Shown here one piece after another: positions 55,639 to 64,000 of a DNA stretch of 64,000 nt. A model generated the notes under the pieces. That model saw only the letters and a list, made by a program, of their open reading frames with translations. It searched no databases and had not been told where the DNA came from. Source of the stretch: Clostridiaceae bacterium (GTDB lineage Bacteria; Bacillota; Clostridia; Lachnospirales; Lachnospiraceae); assembly GCA_902363735.1 (NCBI GenBank), contig CABJBA010000001.1, positions 682,001-746,000 of the forward strand, given 5' to 3'. Every line of letters begins with the position of its first letter. Positions within the stretch are counted from its first letter, which is position 1. Made by a program: the position numbers and the translations under genes.

Positions 55639-57012
55639 TTAATCTACATTACCGATATCTTCTACAGATTCTCCTCTTGTTTCAATTCCAAGGAACAAAA
55701 TTCCTACTGCAATGATAACTGCCATGATGGAGATCAGGATAAACACTCCTCCTGCACCAAAGCTGCTTGCTGCTACATATGTAACAAGGAATGGGAAGAA
55801 GACATTACTTACACGCCCCATCGCGTTACTGAATCCGGAACCCGAAAGTTTTGCTGATGTGGGCCACATCTCCGGCACATACACTGCTGATGCATAGCAT
55901 ACATACATGTAAATAACCGTATTAAGAAGGAACGTCCATAAGATCAACGCGACCATGGTTGTCTGCTGTCCTGTGATAATTCCCAGAATTGCCATGAGGA
56001 CAAGAAGTCCTACCCCCATTACTTTACGTGGAATCTTATCCATGATCAGTGATGCAATAAAGATTCCAAAGGGCGCTCCGAAGAGACCGAACATGGTCAT
56101 AAACTGTGAATCCTTTGTGCTGTATCCCAAAGAGGAAAGCATGGAAGGCATCCAGTTCATCAAGGTATACTGAATAGTATTCATACCGATCAATACCAAA
56201 GATCCTACAATAGTTCTGCGAAGAAGTTTTCCTTTGAACAGCGCAGAATAAGGAAGCTGCTTGACAGGCTTTGGCTCTTCTGTCACTTCCGGAAGAGATT
56301 TTCCGGTAGACCGTTCAATTTCTTTTTCAATTGATGTCATGATCTTATCTGCTTCATCTAATCTTCCCTGTGATTCCAGCCATCTTGGTGACTCCGGGAA
56401 TTTTACGTATACCCAGATACATGCAATTATGGAAAGGGCAGAAGGAATCATGTACTGGATTCTCCAGTTTAAGGCATAGCTGGCAACCATAGATCCTACT
56501 AAAAGTGCAATACCGTTACAGATCGGATGTGCCCAGTTACCGATAAATGAGGTACGGCTTGACCATGTACCGCGGTTTCTTCCCGGAACATACTCAGTGA
56601 ATCCTGCAAACAGTACTACTAACAGCGCTCCAAGTCCAAGACCCTGGAGGAATCTGAATATGTACAGTACATTTACGTTTGGTGATGCTGCTCCGCCGAT
56701 CATGGCGATAATATGAAATACTTCATATAACAAAATGGATTTCTTGCGGCCGATCTTATCTCCTATTGGCCCTCCCAGCAATGCACCGAATAACTGTCCG
56801 GCTGTATATGTAATTCCCCACATTGCAAGAAGTTTGGTTCCCTTCTCTAACCAGTGAATCTCATTTAACAGAATATTCTGTACTGCACCGCCGATACCGT
56901 TTGACCAGCAAACGAGAAGTGCAAATGCTGTTACCAGCCACATTTTAACATGCCATGATGAATTTGGAAGACGGTCAAGTCTTGCTCCAATATTTACTGA
57001 TGATTTATTCAT
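55639..57012 (-). CDS. MFS sugar/polyol transporter
   Basis: 457 aa, 12 predicted helices. Motif A GGPIGDKIGRKKS, and GFTEYVPGRNRGTWSSRTSFIGNW between helices 4 and 5; a central cytoplasmic loop holds PESPRWLESQGRLDEAD typical of sugar porters. Probably the uptake protein of this operon, proton-coupled. Confidence 0.9.
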   Translation of the reverse strand: MNKSSVNIGARLDRLPNSSWHVKMWLVTAFALLVCWSNGIGGAVQNILLNEIHWLEKGTKLLAMWGITYTAGQLFGALLGGPIGDKIGRKKSILLYEVFHIIAMIGGAASPNVNVLYIFRFLQGLGLGALLVVLFAGFTEYVPGRNRGTWSSRTSFIGNWAHPICNGIALLVGSMVASYALNWRIQYMIPSALSIIACIWVYVKFPESPRWLESQGRLDEADKIMTSIEKEIERSTGKSLPEVTEEPKPVKQLPYSALFKGKLLRRTIVGSLVLIGMNTIQYTLMNWMPSMLSSLGYSTKDSQFMTMFGLFGAPFGIFIASLIMDKIPRKVMGVGLLVLMAILGIITGQQTTMVALILWTFLLNTVIYMYVCYASAVYVPEMWPTSAKLSGSGFSNAMGRVSNVFFPFLVTYVAASSFGAGGVFILISIMAVIIAVGILFLGIETRGESVEDIGNVD

Positions 57013-57056
57013 TTTACCCTCTCACTTTCATAAGTGTGGTGTTATTTGATCTGATT

Positions 57057-57761
57057 TTAAATGCTGCGCACGGCACCCTTTAATTCTGTTTCAAGGTCTT
57101 TCTCCATGATTGCCCAGGCCTTTTCAAAATCCGGGTCTTTATTCCAAAGAGCGGGAGGTCCCATGATCACAATATCTGCTCCTGCCTCATAAAGAGGACG
57201 ATACAGGTCTTTGTTCATGGAGCCGTCTGCTTCGATCAGAAAATTCAGTCCTCTCTCTTTTCGAATCCGTGCCAGCTGTCTGATCTTAACATACATCTGG
57301 GGATCTACCGGCTGTCCTGCAATGCCTGGATCTACAATCATGATGGTTACCTTATCCAGTAAGGTCAGGTAATATTCGATAGCAGCAAGGGGAACGGATG
57401 GGCTTAAAGCAACACCTGCTTTGCATCCCAAATCTTTGATTTTGTGAATAGTCACAAAGGCATCCCCTTCGATACAATCGGTATGAGGTGTAATATATGC
57501 AGCTCCAGCTTTTGCAAATGTTTCCAGATATTGCTGAGGGTGAGCTACCATAAGGTGGGCATCCATGGGTTTTAAGTTTTCCACATGCTTATTTAAATAA
57601 TCAAGATAATCCGGCCCGATGCCATAACTTGGCACATATACTCCATCTTTAATATCCATATGCAGATAGTCGGATCTCTCATTGATAATCTTCATCTGCT
57701 CTTCTACATGAAACAGGTCACAGCACCCTACCGACGGTGCGACCATCAATTTTCTTTTCAT
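57057..57761 (-). CDS. Ribulose-/allulose-phosphate 3-epimerase family (AlsE-like)
   Basis: 234 aa. APSVGCCDL, DYLHMDIKDGVYVPSYGIGPDYL, MDAHLMVAHPQQYL, VTIMIVDPGIAGQPVDPQM and LIEADGSMNKDLYRPLYEAGAD fit the Rpe superfamily. Residue choices (GIAGQP, DGS) resemble E. coli AlsE, which interconverts allulose 6-phosphate and fructose 6-phosphate, more than housekeeping Rpe. It starts 3 nt after the first dehydrogenase. Confidence 0.85.
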   Translation of the reverse strand: MKRKLMVAPSVGCCDLFHVEEQMKIINERSDYLHMDIKDGVYVPSYGIGPDYLDYLNKHVENLKPMDAHLMVAHPQQYLETFAKAGAAYITPHTDCIEGDAFVTIHKIKDLGCKAGVALSPSVPLAAIEYYLTLLDKVTIMIVDPGIAGQPVDPQMYVKIRQLARIRKERGLNFLIEADGSMNKDLYRPLYEAGADIVIMGPPALWNKDPDFEKAWAIMEKDLETELKGAVRSI

Positions 57762-57764
57762 AGC

Positions 57765-58841
57765 TTAATCCTCAAAATCATAGGTCATGATTACTTTGAT
57801 CGCTGATTTATCAGCCATAGCCTGGAATCCTTCTTCCCATTGGGAAAGTCCCAGTCTATGTGTGATCATAGGCTGTACCTTGACCGCTCCTGACTCTAAA
57901 AGGCGGATTGCATTTCTCCATGTAGTGGAATCGTAAGCCATATGTCCGATAATGCTCTTATTCCATGAAGTAATGTCGTTGATGGAAAATTCCAATGGTT
58001 TAAATCCCATACCAACACGAACAATTTCTGCGTTGGGTCTTGTCATCTCAATGGCCTGCTTTAATGCAATATTAGCACCCGAGCACTCAAGCACCAGTCC
58101 AAGATTGTCTCTTCCGCAGATTTCCGTACAGCGTGCAACCACATCTTCTTTTGATCCATTGATACAATGGGTAGCGCCCAGTTCTTTTGCAACACCAAAA
58201 CGTACCTTTGTGTCTTCTTCCAGACCCACCATGACAATGTTAACAGCTCCCATAATCCGGGCAATCTGTACTGCAAACAATCCGATGGGGCCTGTACCAA
58301 ATACTACAACGTCCTGACCCGGAAGAAAATGTGTCTGCTGAGCCATTGCATTATAGGAGTTACAGATTGGATCAAGAACTGCCGCCTCTTCATATTTTAT
58401 TCCCTCCGGAATTTCCCAGATTGCATGTTTGTGAATTCTTAAGATTTCACCTGGAATGACACAATATTTTGTAAATCCGCCGCCCCACCGGTTATTGTCT
58501 AATCCAAGATTTACTTTTGACTCACAGCAAAGGAAATTACCTGATTCACAGGCCGGGCAGACCCCGCATACATGACCTGTATTATCAGACACCACCCTCT
58601 GTCCAACCTTCCAGTCTGTTACCTTTGAGCCAATTTTCACAATGTCTCCGGCAAACTCATGTCCGCGGATTGAATTAAATTCATCTGAGCCATTTTCCAC
58701 CCTAAAGTGTTTCATGTCTGCTCCGCAGATTGCTGCAGCTTTAATCTCAACAATCAGATCCTCTTCCCCGCATTCTGGCTCCGGAACATCAATCATTCTG
58801 TAGCCTCCAAATTTTTTACCATACCTTGCTAATGCTTTCAT
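57765..58841 (-). CDS. Zn-dependent medium-chain dehydrogenase, first gene of the polyol operon
   Basis: 358 aa from ATG 58841 after GGAGGAGAAGCA; the open frame extends upstream without a ribosome-binding site. Catalytic Zn site CGADMKHF and GHEF; complete structural Zn lobe (CGVCPACESGNFLCC); NAD loop VFGTGPIGLFAVQ. It likely oxidises a polyol or sugar acid imported by the MFS protein. It differs clearly from the second dehydrogenase at 54509, so the operon has two oxidation steps or substrates. Confidence 0.9.
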   Translation of the reverse strand: MKALARYGKKFGGYRMIDVPEPECGEEDLIVEIKAAAICGADMKHFRVENGSDEFNSIRGHEFAGDIVKIGSKVTDWKVGQRVVSDNTGHVCGVCPACESGNFLCCESKVNLGLDNNRWGGGFTKYCVIPGEILRIHKHAIWEIPEGIKYEEAAVLDPICNSYNAMAQQTHFLPGQDVVVFGTGPIGLFAVQIARIMGAVNIVMVGLEEDTKVRFGVAKELGATHCINGSKEDVVARCTEICGRDNLGLVLECSGANIALKQAIEMTRPNAEIVRVGMGFKPLEFSINDITSWNKSIIGHMAYDSTTWRNAIRLLESGAVKVQPMITHRLGLSQWEEGFQAMADKSAIKVIMTYDFED

Positions 58842-59507
58842 TGCTTCTCCTCCATTTCTTCCACTTACGTTACAATTCTTTTTATTGATTCGGCCGAAAA
58901 ACAACCGGTTCTCACTTTCATTTCTAAACCGTTTGTTTATACATACATACTAATCAGATTATCATCATTAGTCAATTATAATTTTTGTTTTCAAAGATTT
59001 TTATTACTATTTCACAAGTTTAAATTATGAATTACAGGTTTTTATCTTTGATTTTTGTTTATATTTTTTATTATAAATTTACTTTCAAATATATTTTCTT
59101 TGTTTCAAATAATTTATTCTTTGTTTCCATCAATTAATTATAGAAGTATAATCTGTTCTATTTCTCGATAATTTCTGTAAATCCAACATAATAATTCCTT
59201 TCAGATTTGACCTTACGGTGTCCCTTGATCTTGGCTATTTTTTTCTTTACTACGTTTGTCCGCTAGGCTCATATACAGCAGGAAGTAGTTGAGTTTTACT
59301 CTCTTCTACTCCCTGGGTTTTGCGATTCATTACTCTATTTCTTGTTTTTATTAAGTATTTAGGTTAATTTTATTAATTTGACTTTTTAATTCTTTTTTAT
59401 TGTTTTGAAGATATGCCGTTATTGTAGTTTTTCTTTCATAAATTTTTTATGTCCAAACGCAAAATCCTGCTTGCCTTTTTTTCCATTTTCAGGTACAATT
59501 TCTTTAT
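58842..59507. other. Long AT-rich region between the polyol operon and tRNA-Val
   Basis: The operon promoter lies at 58947-58975. AAACCGTTT (58926-58934) and AACCGGTT (58903-58910) are palindromes downstream of it that might bind a regulator. Short minus-strand reading frames without good starts occur at 59250-59330 (26 codons, MNRKTQGVEESKTQLLPAVY...) and near 59175-59245; no certain gene. Confidence 0.45.
58947..58975 (-). promoter_or_regulatory. Promoter of the polyol operon
   Basis: On the minus strand TTGACT (58975-58970), 17-bp spacer, TAGTAT (58952-58947). Confidence 0.6.
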
Positions 59508-59579
59508 GGAGACATAGCTCAGTGGGAGAGCATCTGCTTGACGTGTAGAGGGTCGCAGGTTCAAGTCCTGTTGTCTCCA
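59508..59579 (+). tRNA. tRNA-Val (anticodon GAC)
   Basis: 72 nt: acceptor GGAGACA/TGTCTCC, D arm GCTC...GAGC, anticodon stem TCTGC/GTAGA with loop TTGACGT (anticodon GAC), T arm GCAGG TTCAAGT CCTGT, discriminator A. CCA is not encoded. Confidence 0.95.
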
Positions 59580-59584
59580 CGAAC

Positions 59585-59616
59585 AAAAAAGGCACCGGAA
59601 TTCCCGGTGCCTTTTT
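59585..59616 (+). terminator. Terminator after tRNA-Val
   Basis: AAAAAGGCACCGG pairs with CCGGTGCCTTTTT around a short AATTC loop. Confidence 0.9.
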
Positions 59617-59734
59617 CTATTTCCTGCCTCTTTTACAAAATGTTTATAATTTCTACAACTTTTCTACACACGTTCTTGGTATATTAATAATTGTTATAGG
59701 TAATATCCTTTTAACTAAACTTTTTCATACTCTA

Positions 59735-59762
59735 GCCGGCAGGGTTCCCCCATTCTGCCGGC
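59735..59762. terminator. GC-rich hairpin in the intergenic region
   Basis: GCCGGCAG (59735-59742) pairs with CTGCCGGC (59755-59762), with a loop of 12 nt. No T run; it may be a terminator relic or RNA element. Confidence 0.4.
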
Positions 59763-59858
59763 GCCCTCCTTTGGCATGTCTTTTAAAAATCCTTTATTCC
59801 CTTATCTCTCCCCGGCATAAAATCACAACCATACCATATACTTATGATGGGTGATATT

Positions 59859-60062
59859 ATGAGTGATTGCTGTGATATATTATTAATTACTACAGTGGCA
59901 TGCCAGATTGCAAGCTGCCTTGGTGACGATGAATTAGGCCTGCTGGCGGCAGACCTGGTTTTATTAAGTGACGCCCTGGCGGCTCTGGCGGTTCGCCGTG
60001 ATTTAAGAGATGATGATTCAGACAAATGTACCAGTCCGTCAGCTTGTTCACACTTATTATAA
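59859..60062 (+). CDS. Small DUF6774-like clostridial protein
   Basis: 67 aa from ATG 59859 (an alternative ATG is at 59844). MSDCCDILLITTVACQIASCLGDDELGLLAADLVLLSDALAALAVRRDL is a pattern I recognise from small acidic clostridial proteins: Cys pairs, helical Leu/Ala core. Function unknown. The antisense ORF here is a shadow. Confidence 0.65.
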   Translation: MSDCCDILLITTVACQIASCLGDDELGLLAADLVLLSDALAALAVRRDLRDDDSDKCTSPSACSHLL

Positions 60063-60363
60063 AATTACATATAATGCTATTACAGAACAACTTATAAAAG
60101 CAGTCTTATAAAAGGACCGGACAGCGCATAGCCGCCGCTTTGCTGTGTTCCCAAAGATAAACAACTCATTCTGCGCTGCCGTTTTGTCCTTCCGCTTTTA
60201 TGAGTACTTCTGTAAACTGCCTGATCACAAATATAATACCTCAAAAGGCGGAGACCACATCCTTCTGGTTTCCGCCCCTTTAAAATTATATATTTACATA
60301 AAAAGAAAATCCACACGCATAAACTTTCTTAAGTCTGCACACCATAATCATGAGGTGATGACC
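60063..60363. other. Structured non-coding stretch between two small genes
   Basis: CTTATAAAAGGACCGGACAG near 60105 has an imperfect inverted partner near 60175-60205 (GTCCTTCCGCTTTTATGAG), and a strong terminator follows at 60243-60285. A structured leader or small RNA is possible. Confidence 0.4.
60243..60285. terminator. Terminator hairpin
   Basis: AAAAGGCGGAGACC and GGTTTCCGCCCCTTT form a 13-bp stem with one mismatch, then AAAATT. Confidence 0.6.
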
Positions 60364-60510
60364 ATGTCCTATATAGCTCCTGCTGTCCAGGCTAAATTCG
60401 AAACACTTTCCGTTGATTTAAAAAATGAGATCCTGGAGCGGAATGTTCAGATTAATACCATTTATGATTTAATCCATGTACTGGAAGAAATCGTAAACCA
60501 GGCGAATTAA
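60364..60510 (+). CDS. 48-aa conserved clostridial small protein
   Basis: ATG 60364 follows TGAGGTGATGACC. The product MSYIAPAVQAKFETLSVDLK... continues as a helical, acidic peptide (EILERNVQINTIYDLIHVLEEIV). It looks like a real conserved small protein, given its good start, codon use and flanking terminator. No function is known to me. Confidence 0.65.
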   Translation: MSYIAPAVQAKFETLSVDLKNEILERNVQINTIYDLIHVLEEIVNQAN

Positions 60511-60523
60511 TCTCCTCTGACAC

Positions 60524-60563
60524 AAAAACAGCCATAAGCAAATATTGCTTTATGGCTGTTTTT
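60524..60563. terminator. Bidirectional terminator between the 48-aa gene and the Cys-rich secreted protein
   Basis: AAAAACAGCCATAA (60524-60537) pairs with TTATGGCTGTTTTT (60550-60563). Confidence 0.88.
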
Positions 60564-60570
60564 ATAGTTC

Positions 60571-60849
60571 CTATCTCCGGCAATTAGAAATGGTCCGGTA
60601 CTGGAAGCCGCTGTTTTTAAGAGCTGTCTTATTGTTAGAACAATTGCTGCTCTTATTCTGGGAAGCAGTTCCCTGTGAGCAGCCAAGGCGGCTCAAAATA
60701 TCATTTATATTTCCGGATTGTCCGCAGAAGCTGGATGAATAGCAATTACTTACATTCACCGGGCAGGTTGCTGCCTGAGCGGTCATTGGAACACCGGATG
60801 CGATTACTGCGGTTGCTGCTGCTAATACAAATACTGGTAACTTCTTCAT
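60571..60849 (-). CDS. Small secreted Cys-rich protein
   Basis: 92 aa after AGGAGGATATTACC. Sec signal peptide of about 26 residues (KKLPVFVLAAATAVIASGVPMTAQA, then ATCPV), then about 66 residues with six Cys (CPVNVSNC, FCGQ, LGCSQ, SNCSNN, SNCRR), enough for three disulfides. Rich in Ser/Asn. Monocistronic. No family recognised; a secreted peptide or envelope factor is possible. Confidence 0.75.
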   Translation of the reverse strand: MKKLPVFVLAAATAVIASGVPMTAQAATCPVNVSNCYSSSFCGQSGNINDILSRLGCSQGTASQNKSSNCSNNKTALKNSGFQYRTISNCRR

Positions 60850-60948
60850 GGTAATATCCTCCTGTATTGTTACATTATTATTACATTTCTGTTACAAAAT
60901 GTATCATAACATACAGGAAATGGAATTTCACTAGGAGAAAAATGGTAA

Positions 60949-61833
60949 TTACCCTCTATTTTCCAGTTGGTATTCATCCATGGCCAGTTTTAAGGCGCCC
61001 ATAATCCCCTGGTTGTCATTTAAGCTTGGAAGAACAATATAATTGTCCATATCCTCCAGCTCTTTTGTCTTCAAATACCCGTTCAGCTGAAGCTTTACCT
61101 CTTCCCTTACCATAGGCATCATATGTTCCTGATGCATCACGCCTCCTCCCAGAACAATGCGCTGAGGGGAAAGTATGACAATATAAGCTGTCAGAGCCTG
61201 GCCGATGTAGTATGCTTCCAGTTCCCAAACTTCCTTTTTATCAGCCAGTTTCACGCCTTTTTCCCCCCAACGGGCTTCTATGGCAGGCCCTGAAGCAAGC
61301 CCTTCCAAACAGGACTTATGATAAGGACAGCTGCCCTCATAGGAATCTGAATGATGCTTTGCCAGAAGCAGATGTCCGCCCTCCGGATGGAGCATACCGT
61401 GAAGCAGCTTACCGTTTGTGATAATACCTGCTCCCACTCCGGTGCCAATGGTGATGTACATGCTGTTTTCAAGGCCCTTTGTAATACCCCATGTGGCCTC
61501 TCCTAACGCTGATCCATTAACATCTGTATCAAATCCCACCGGAATTTTAAGAGCCTCCCGGAATACCCCTACAATGTCATAATTGGCCCAGGCAAGCTTG
61601 GGTGTGGTAGTGATGAAGCCGTAAGTATCAGAATTTCTGTTTAAATCAATGGGACCGAAACAGCCTATTCCAAGAGCATCAATCTCCTTGTCAGCAAAAT
61701 ATTCGATCAGCTTCGGCACAGTAATTTCCGGTGTTTCCGTCGGTATGGAAGTGCGTTCAAAAATCTCACCATGTTCATTTCCTATGGCACAAACCATCTT
61801 TGTACCGCCTGCTTCTAACGCTCCAAGTCTCAT
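60949..61833 (-). CDS. ROK-family fructokinase/glucokinase
   Basis: 294 aa from ATG 61833 after AGGAGGAGAAGGAT. N-terminal LGALEAGGTKMVCAIG, catalytic GFDTDVNGSALGEATWG, and the ROK zinc site HPEGGHLLLAKH...CPYHKSCLEGLASGPAIEARWG, as in YdhR/GmuE-type fructokinases. It pairs with manA 17 bp upstream, so mannose/fructose 6-phosphate conversion is the likely shared step. Confidence 0.9.
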   Translation of the reverse strand: MRLGALEAGGTKMVCAIGNEHGEIFERTSIPTETPEITVPKLIEYFADKEIDALGIGCFGPIDLNRNSDTYGFITTTPKLAWANYDIVGVFREALKIPVGFDTDVNGSALGEATWGITKGLENSMYITIGTGVGAGIITNGKLLHGMLHPEGGHLLLAKHHSDSYEGSCPYHKSCLEGLASGPAIEARWGEKGVKLADKKEVWELEAYYIGQALTAYIVILSPQRIVLGGGVMHQEHMMPMVREEVKLQLNGYLKTKELEDMDNYIVLPSLNDNQGIMGALKLAMDEYQLENRG

Positions 61834-61850
61834 ATCCTTCTCCTCCTGCT

Positions 61851-62783
61851 TCATTCCGGATTGGAACAGATGATTGTCATCGTTCCTTCAAATCTGCACT
61901 CCCCGCTGCCTGCCGGTATAATAAAATGCTGTCCTGCTTTCAATGGTATTCCATTTATCAGTCCGCTTCCGCTTATGACACTTACATTGGTAAAATACTT
62001 GTGAAATTCCTTTGCAAATACACCCTCTATCTCATATTTATCCACCGAGTAAAACTGACAGGTTACCAAATGAGTGCAGACTGCTCCGTCCTCCTTTGTT
62101 ATTTCCGTTATAGTTTTTCCCTCTTCAAAGGGTGCTTTTATGACTGCAATGCTCTGCTCTGTATGAAGCTGCCTGGGTTTTCCATCTGACAAACGCCCAT
62201 AATCATAAAGACGATAGGTAATATCACTGCTCTGCTGAGTCTCCAAAATAAGAGTACCGCCCTTAATAGCATGAACACATCCAGGCTCGATCTGAAAAAA
62301 ATCTCCTCTTTTAATGGGCTGGGTACGGACAAATTGGTTCCACCGTCCGCCCCGGACCATAGCTTCCATTTCTTCCCGGTCCCTCCCATGGTGCCCGATT
62401 ACAATTTCAGCTCCAGGAAGGCAATCCAGAATATACCAGCATTCTGTTTTTCCAAAGGAACCATGTTCATTGAGTCCGGCATAGGCATCATCGGGATGGA
62501 CCTGAATGCTTAAATCCTCTTTTGCGTCAATGATCTTCACCAGAAGAGGAAATTTATCTCCCGGATAACCGCCAAACAAAGACTTGTTTTCCTTCCACAG
62601 ACTGCTGAGAGAACATCCGTTATATGGACCTCCTGAAATGCGGCATTCCCCGTTTTCATGGGCACTGACTGCCCAGCACTCTCCGGTGGTGTTACTTGGT
62701 ATATCATATCCAAATGAATCCTTAAGCCTGGTGCCCCCCCAAATAGCCTCTTTAAAAACAGGCTCCAAAAACAAAAGTTCCAT
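61851..62783 (-). CDS. manA: Class I mannose-6-phosphate isomerase
   Basis: 310 aa, the short Gram-positive form. EPVFKEAIWGGTRL, DLSIQVHPDDAYAGLNEHGSFGKTECWYIL and GCVHAIKGGTLILETQQSSDITYRLYDY supply the metal ligands. Interconverts mannose 6-phosphate and fructose 6-phosphate. Forms an operon with the ROK kinase. Confidence 0.93.
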   Translation of the reverse strand: MELLFLEPVFKEAIWGGTRLKDSFGYDIPSNTTGECWAVSAHENGECRISGGPYNGCSLSSLWKENKSLFGGYPGDKFPLLVKIIDAKEDLSIQVHPDDAYAGLNEHGSFGKTECWYILDCLPGAEIVIGHHGRDREEMEAMVRGGRWNQFVRTQPIKRGDFFQIEPGCVHAIKGGTLILETQQSSDITYRLYDYGRLSDGKPRQLHTEQSIAVIKAPFEEGKTITEITKEDGAVCTHLVTCQFYSVDKYEIEGVFAKEFHKYFTNVSVISGSGLINGIPLKAGQHFIIPAGSGECRFEGTMTIICSNPE

Positions 62784-62892
62784 CCGTTTTCCTCCTTTTT
62801 GCCCATAAGTTCAGTCATAATGGCATTTATGCTTGTTTCCTATATTCTACCTGAATATGGCAAAAAGGAAAAGAGGAATTTCCATATTTATA

Positions 62893-63684
62893 TCAGGAGT
62901 TTTTTCCGTATACTTCAATCTGGGTAAGGGCAGGGAATGGAGACGGATCATCGGCTTTTATTAAACTGCTTAATTTCACCCAGGTGATATTTGACTTTTC
63001 AATGAAAAAGGTGTGAGGCTTTACGCTTTTTTCCATCCCCACCTCCTGGGAGGTTCCGTCAGAAAAGGTAAAGGTTGCCTTTACCCACCAATTGTCATGA
63101 GGAAAATCCGCCCGTGTATAAAGAACGATCTTGTCAAAGTCTACAGGACGGCCAAAATCTACGGTCATTTCCGCATCATCCTGACGGTTGATTCCCCAGG
63201 ATTCATAGGGCCATTCTCCGTGAGATTCATTAGCCAAAACACCGTCAATGGCGTTGCGGGCTGCAAAGACCGCTTCTCCCCTCGTTTCCACATTGGCAAA
63301 TGCGTGGGGAAAACATCCCTTGTCCCCATGCTGGTCCATTGGGTTTTTGGCAAGATTGTGGTAAACTTCTGTTTCATAGTCGTGGGCCTTGCGGATCGTC
63401 AGATAATGTCTCTCCCCGGTAAATGCTTTGGGATTATAAGAGATCTTTTTCTCTCCGAAAGGAATATCATAAATTACTTCCGGTTTCTTGATATAGACAA
63501 ATGACTCCTCCATGCAGTCATCCACTCTTACCACATAATAAGCCTCTGTCTGGTCTGTTCCAAAAACAATGGAATCTCCATCCTGGTACTCACCCTCTAT
63601 TACCAGAATCGCCTGATTTTCTTCCTGGACAGATGTCTTTACCTCTCCAGCCTGATTTTTTACGGTAATCGACACATTAGCCAT
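62893..63684 (-). CDS. Discoidin-like carbohydrate-binding domain protein
   Basis: 263 aa without signal peptide or enzyme domain. The C-terminal half (about 125-260) resembles a galactose-binding/F5-8 type C module: ARNAIDGVLANESHGEWPYESWGINRQDDAEMTVDFGRPVDFDKIVLYTRADF...LTQIEVYG. The N-terminal half looks like a beta-rich domain. It sits between manA and a GntR regulator and may be an accessory to polysaccharide or polyuronate handling. Confidence 0.65.
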   Translation of the reverse strand: MANVSITVKNQAGEVKTSVQEENQAILVIEGEYQDGDSIVFGTDQTEAYYVVRVDDCMEESFVYIKKPEVIYDIPFGEKKISYNPKAFTGERHYLTIRKAHDYETEVYHNLAKNPMDQHGDKGCFPHAFANVETRGEAVFAARNAIDGVLANESHGEWPYESWGINRQDDAEMTVDFGRPVDFDKIVLYTRADFPHDNWWVKATFTFSDGTSQEVGMEKSVKPHTFFIEKSNITWVKLSSLIKADDPSPFPALTQIEVYGKNS

Positions 63685-63686
63685 GT

Positions 63687-64000
63687 TCAGTTCTCCTCTT
63701 CTTCCTGTTCAAAATAGTCCTTATATTCCACCTCTATCTGATATTTCATTCTCTTGGTGCTGTAGTAGAGATGTTCTTTCAATGCCTGTTCCAGGCTCTT
63801 AATATTCTTTTTTTCCATCAGTTTAAAAAGTTCTGTATGCTCTGTTATAATTCTGGTAAAATCTGTTTCCGTCACAAAATCCAGCATCCGAAATCTTGTG
63901 TAATGAAGCTGCTGGGCCTGGATCATGTCCCACAGCTTTCTCTTTCCCGTAGCCCTAAACCAAACCGCATGCATATCCGCATCCATGCGGTAAAACTGCT
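63687..64000 (-). CDS. GntR-family regulator, C-terminal (FCD) part, cut by window end
   Basis: The frame is open to the window edge. The visible part QFYRMDADMHAVWFRATG ... DFTRIITEHTELFKLMEKKNIKSLEQALKEHL is the FCD ligand domain with its metal-site His residues (DADMHAVW; EH; EHL). The HTH lies outside. Its stop is 2 nt before the next gene, so it is co-transcribed with the carbohydrate-binding protein. Confidence 0.8.
   Translation of the reverse strand, partial: QFYRMDADMHAVWFRATGKRKLWDMIQAQQLHYTRFRMLDFVTETDFTRIITEHTELFKLMEKKNIKSLEQALKEHLYYSTKRMKYQIEVEYKDYFEQEEEEN

Noticed and set aside
59783..60025. Minus-strand 80-codon ORF
   Set aside because: It is antisense to the DUF6774-like small gene and has no ribosome-binding site.

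Overview
The window looks like the chromosome of a low-to-moderate GC Firmicute of the Clostridia, most likely a gut Lachnospiraceae or Clostridium-cluster-XIVa type organism. The reasons are the strong AGGAGG ribosome-binding sites, the abundance of PTS and GH4/GH1 sugar operons, VanR/VanS-like two-component genes, large serine recombinases, and small clostridial proteins (DUF6774-like, 48-aa conserved peptide). There are two tRNA genes (Pro-GGG, Val-GAC), no rRNA and no CRISPR array.

Layout. (1) 1-1193 is the 3' part of a GHKL sensor kinase. (2) About 1.2-23.4 kb is a mosaic accessory region: a TetR/CruF-like pair, a decayed relaxase and XRE regulator from a conjugative element, a VanR-VanZ-VanS-ABC transporter unit, a multicopper-oxidase remnant beside a berberine-bridge-type flavoenzyme, an RpiR-regulated alpha-glucoside-type PTS/GH4/ChbG operon, a BglG-type-regulated beta-glucoside PTS/metallo-hydrolase/GH1 operon, and transposase debris. 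(3) About 23.4-39.2 kb is a defence-like mobile island. It holds a tight four-gene cassette (thymidylate-kinase-like, B12-binding radical SAM, uracil-DNA-glycosylase-like Fe-S protein, three-helix membrane protein), an intact large serine recombinase, and a type I restriction-modification operon carrying two extra genes (FRG-domain, DUF262/DUF1524). (4) From 39.1 kb onward the sequence looks like ordinary chromosome: rlmD, prdX, pepP, lpd, a HAD phosphatase, tRNA-Pro, a livJHMGF transporter, a DeoR-regulated polyol/ketose catabolic operon, tRNA-Val, small proteins, a ROK sugar kinase with manA, and a GntR regulator running off the end.

How it fits together. The 3' end of the rRNA methyltransferase gene rlmD occurs three times: once as the true gene end (about 39.13-39.19 kb), once at 23.32-23.38 kb, and once, more diverged, at 1.22-1.27 kb. 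That is the footprint expected if elements repeatedly insert into the end of rlmD and restore it, stacking cargo. The end of the serine recombinase and its downstream terminus are also duplicated (23.38-24.1 kb decayed; 27.29-28.0 kb intact), and these copies bracket the four-gene cassette. The cassette combines a nucleotide kinase, a radical SAM enzyme, a divergent base-glycosylase fold and a membrane protein. I know of no described system with this composition, so it is the best candidate for a new system here; a role in antiviral nucleotide chemistry or base modification is inference only.
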